From Nocardia arizonensis (lineage in GTDB: Bacteria > Actinomycetota > Actinomycetes > Mycobacteriales > Mycobacteriaceae): a stretch of DNA of 64,000 bases. The notes under the pieces are model-generated. The model made no database searches and was not told where the DNA came from. It was given only the letters and a program-made list of their open reading frames with translations. This document shows positions 61,823 to 64,000 of this stretch, piece after piece (within the stretch, counting starts at the first letter, position 1; the number at the start of each line of letters is the position of its first letter). The position numbers and the translations under genes are program-made. The stretch spans positions 124,001-188,000 of the forward strand of contig NZ_LGYZ01000121.1 of the NCBI RefSeq assembly GCF_001310275.1, in the 5' to 3' direction.

Positions 61823-62452
61823 GTGATCGATGTTACTGACGGAATGCCGGGAACTCAGGAACTCGCGGCGGCACGGTGATTCGGCATAAACCGACCGGTA
61901 GATATGTTTGCCAAAAAGATGCTACCTAGCGAATTCGGTATCGCTTCGGACTCATTCGGCGGTACGGGAAGCCGTCCCGTCCGGCGGGGTTTCGGATGAC
62001 GGATCGTATCCTCGAACAGTGGGAGTGTGGTCTTGCTCACCGGGGTCGACAATCTGTCTGTCGGCCAAGGTGTTTCGACCAGGGAGTATCGGCTGGGCGG
62101 GTCGCGGTGTCGCCGAACCGGCGATAGCCCCGGAGTATGCGTGCGGCGGTACCCTGAGTACCCGAATACGGCCGTAACCTGTAGCTATCGCGCGGGGTGG
62201 CGGCGGGCCTCGGTGACCGGACGCTCGATGCCGTCGTGGACGCGAATCCCGCGGTCCCGCGCGCCTTCCGGCGCGGCCGGCGACGTGCGGTCGGGCTCGC
62301 TCGCGGAGTCGGCGGATCGGTGCCGCGCGTGTCTCGCGCGGACCGTGCGAAAGTCGTTGCGCCCGTGTGTCTCCCGGTGTGTCGCGACCGGAATCGATGA
62401 GAAATTCCGGGCCAGTCGCGACTATCGGGCAACGATCTAGCACACTTGAGCC
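61823..62452. other. Intergenic stretch without a convincing gene
   Basis: About 630 bases. A 137-codon frame (62027-62440) is Arg/Ser-rich and has no family pattern, so I treat the region as non-coding. The methyltransferase promoter should be near its right end. Confidence 0.5.
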
Positions 62453-63604
62453 GTGGGAGATGTCGAGGACGTACTAGCCCGGCTGCGCCGGTATCCGGAT
62501 GTGGAGGCGCTGAACCTCTATGCCGTCGATGCCGCCGATCGGCTGATCCTCGACGTCGCCGGGGAAGCCACCGCCGCCGCGGGTAGCGGAAGAGTTGCGG
62601 TTATCGGGGACGCGTACGGCGCCTTGACCCTCGGCTCCGTCGTCGCGCACGATCTGCGCGAGGTGCGCGTCCATCAGGACCTGCTGACCGGCGAATTGGC
62701 CCTCGCCAACAACGCGCGCGCGCTCGGGCTGGCCGATCGCTACACCGCCTATCCGCTCTCCGAACAATTGCTCGATGATGTCGAAGTGGTGCTGCTCCGG
62801 CTGCCGCGCGCACTGGCGGGACTGGCCGAGATCGCCGAGGCCATCGCGCGATACGCCCATCCGGGAGTCACGGTGGTCGCGGGCGGGCGCGACAAGTACC
62901 TGACCAAGTCGATGAACGACACCCTCGCCCAGTTCTTTTCAGAGGTGCGGGCCAGCCGTGGACGGCAGAAGTCGCGCACGCTGCTGGTCGCGGGACCGAA
63001 GCCCACGGGCGAACCGCAGTTCCCGATGCGCGATCGGCTCGAGGACTTCGACCTCGAGGTGGTCGCGCACGGTGCGGCCTTCTCGGGTTCGCGCCTCGAT
63101 ATCGGCACCCGATTCCTGCTCCAGCACCTCACGCGGATGAAACCGGATGCCCGCGACGCCATCGACCTCGGCTGCGGTACCGGCATCCTGGCCGTGGCGC
63201 TGGCCAAGGCCAGGCCCGGCATCCGGGTCGTCGGCACCGATCAGTCCGCGGCCGCGGTGGCCTCGGCGTTGGCGACCGCCGCCGCCAACGATGTCGGCGA
63301 CCGGGTGCGCGTGGTGCGCGACGACGCCATGAGTTCGGCCGCGGACAACAGCGCCGATCTCGTGCTCTGCAATCCGCCCTTCCACGTCGGCGCGGCCGTG
63401 CACACCGGCTCGGCCATCAAGATGTTCGCCGAGACCGGCCGGGTGCTGCGTCCCGGCGGTGAGCTGTGGACGGTGTACAACTCCCATCTGAACTACCGGG
63501 GCGTGGTGGAGCGGATGGTCGGCCAGACCGACGTGGTCGGCTGCAATCGCAAGTTCACGGTGACCCGTTCGGTGCGGGGTCTGCACGACATCCAACGCGG
63601 GTGA
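62453..63604 (+). CDS. Class I methyltransferase, RsmC/RlmG (16S/23S guanine-N2) type
   Basis: 383 residues. A degenerate N-terminal Rossmann domain is followed by a C-terminal catalytic one with AIDLGCGTGILAVALA (SAM loop) and the catalytic LCNPPFH motif (about 307-311), typical of N2-guanine methyltransferases RsmC and RlmG. The two-domain layout fits RlmG/RsmC, but which guanosine is modified is unknown. Start GTG 62453. Confidence 0.85.
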   Translation: MGDVEDVLARLRRYPDVEALNLYAVDAADRLILDVAGEATAAAGSGRVAVIGDAYGALTLGSVVAHDLREVRVHQDLLTGELALANNARALGLADRYTAYPLSEQLLDDVEVVLLRLPRALAGLAEIAEAIARYAHPGVTVVAGGRDKYLTKSMNDTLAQFFSEVRASRGRQKSRTLLVAGPKPTGEPQFPMRDRLEDFDLEVVAHGAAFSGSRLDIGTRFLLQHLTRMKPDARDAIDLGCGTGILAVALAKARPGIRVVGTDQSAAAVASALATAAANDVGDRVRVVRDDAMSSAADNSADLVLCNPPFHVGAAVHTGSAIKMFAETGRVLRPGGELWTVYNSHLNYRGVVERMVGQTDVVGCNRKFTVTRSVRGLHDIQRG

Positions 63605-63741
63605 CGAAGTTCGCGCCCGTATGCGGAACCAACGGTCCTTGTCCGTACGTTGAATGGTGCATAACGGTCAGTCCCCAGACTGAACTGGACGAACTTTGCC
63701 GGTAGCATCCGTTGCATCGGCACTCGAACAGGAGGCGTGCT

Positions 63742-64000
63742 TTGCGGAGCTCCAGCAATCCGGTCTTCAGAAACTTGCCACGGCAGGAGGGCGTCGGCGG
63801 CTACGCCAACTTCGGATCGGGGGTGACGGGCGCCGGTCAGTTCGGCAACCAGTACGGACAGCCGCAGCCCTATCAGCAGCCGTATCAGCCCGCCACCGCC
63901 ACCCGGGCCATGACCATCGACGATGTCGTCACCAAGACCGGCATCACTCTGGCCGTGCTCGCCATCTCGGCGATCATCTCCTACGGCCTCACCAACGCCA
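63742..64000 (+). CDS. Bax inhibitor-1/YccA-like membrane protein (3'-partial)
   Basis: Only the first 86 codons are in the window. TTG start at 63742 with GGAGG six bases upstream. The N-terminus (RSSSNPVFRNLP, then a Gly/Gln/Tyr-rich segment and ATATRAMTIDDVVTKTG) leads into the first membrane helix, LAVLAISAIISYGLTNA. This matches the actinobacterial Bax inhibitor-1/YccA-like family; the rest lies beyond the window. Confidence 0.85.
   Translation, partial: MRSSSNPVFRNLPRQEGVGGYANFGSGVTGAGQFGNQYGQPQPYQQPYQPATATRAMTIDDVVTKTGITLAVLAISAIISYGLTNA

Noticed and set aside
62027..62440. A 137-codon frame before the RsmC/RlmG-type gene
   Set aside because: Arg/Ser/Cys-rich translation, no ribosome site and no family resemblance.

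Overview
This window is GC-rich chromosomal DNA from a mycolic-acid actinobacterium (order Mycobacteriales). Nocardia or a close relative is the best guess. The evidence is strong GC3 codon bias, frequent GTG starts, and a gene backbone that follows the Mycobacterium tuberculosis Rv1008-Rv1026 neighbourhood: tatD, rpfB, rsmA, ispE, a pks16-type AMP ligase, rplY, pth, prs, glmU, a TetR gene, mfd, mazG, an lpqU-like gene, eno, ftsB-like, DUF501 and ppx. The genus is an inference, because no rRNA is present.

Layout. 1-8 kb: tatD (partial), rpfB, rsmA, a lipoprotein, a copper chaperone with a CsoR-like palindrome, ispE and an ABC-F ATPase. 7.8-11.4 kb: two Abi-alpha/DUF4393-like paralogues around a DUF445 membrane protein. 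11.4-16.7 kb: an NTF2-fold protein, prfC, rplY, pth, a nucleotidyltransferase-like gene and a DUF2461 gene. 16.7-22.8 kb: ergothioneine genes, with egtABCD leftward and an egtE-like gene divergent. 22.8-28.9 kb: rnz, the AMP ligase, two small genes, prs and glmU. 29-36.5 kb: tRNA-Gln, two TetR genes, a tandem pair of composite palindromes, mfd, mazG and terD.

36.5-42.8 kb holds a leftward accessory operon: a clavaminate-synthase-like dioxygenase, an SbnB-like dehydrogenase, a Y4yA-like fold-III PLP enzyme, an SbnA-like synthase and a MATE exporter. A 19-bp iron-box-like sequence lies upstream. It probably makes and exports a 2,3-diaminopropionate-derived compound under iron control. 42.9-50.9 kb: the lpqU-like gene, eno, ftsB-like, DUF501, ppx, a TetR gene divergent from a secreted lipase across a perfect 18-bp palindrome, and an amino acid permease.

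51.2-58.3 kb: a UUA-decoding tRNA with a short variable loop, then a tightly overlapping leftward cluster that matches the uncharacterised STM4011-STM4015 families (two radical SAM proteins, an alkaline-phosphatase-superfamily hydrolase, an ATP-grasp-like protein and an LRR protein). A TerD-AIM24 fusion precedes it. 58.4-64 kb: a ChoD-type GMC oxidoreductase, a truncated phosphoesterase, two lipoproteins, an RsmC/RlmG-type methyltransferase and the start of a Bax inhibitor-1/YccA-like membrane protein.

The two loci most deserving attention are the iron-box diaminopropionate operon and the STM4011-4015-like cluster beside the tRNA gene.
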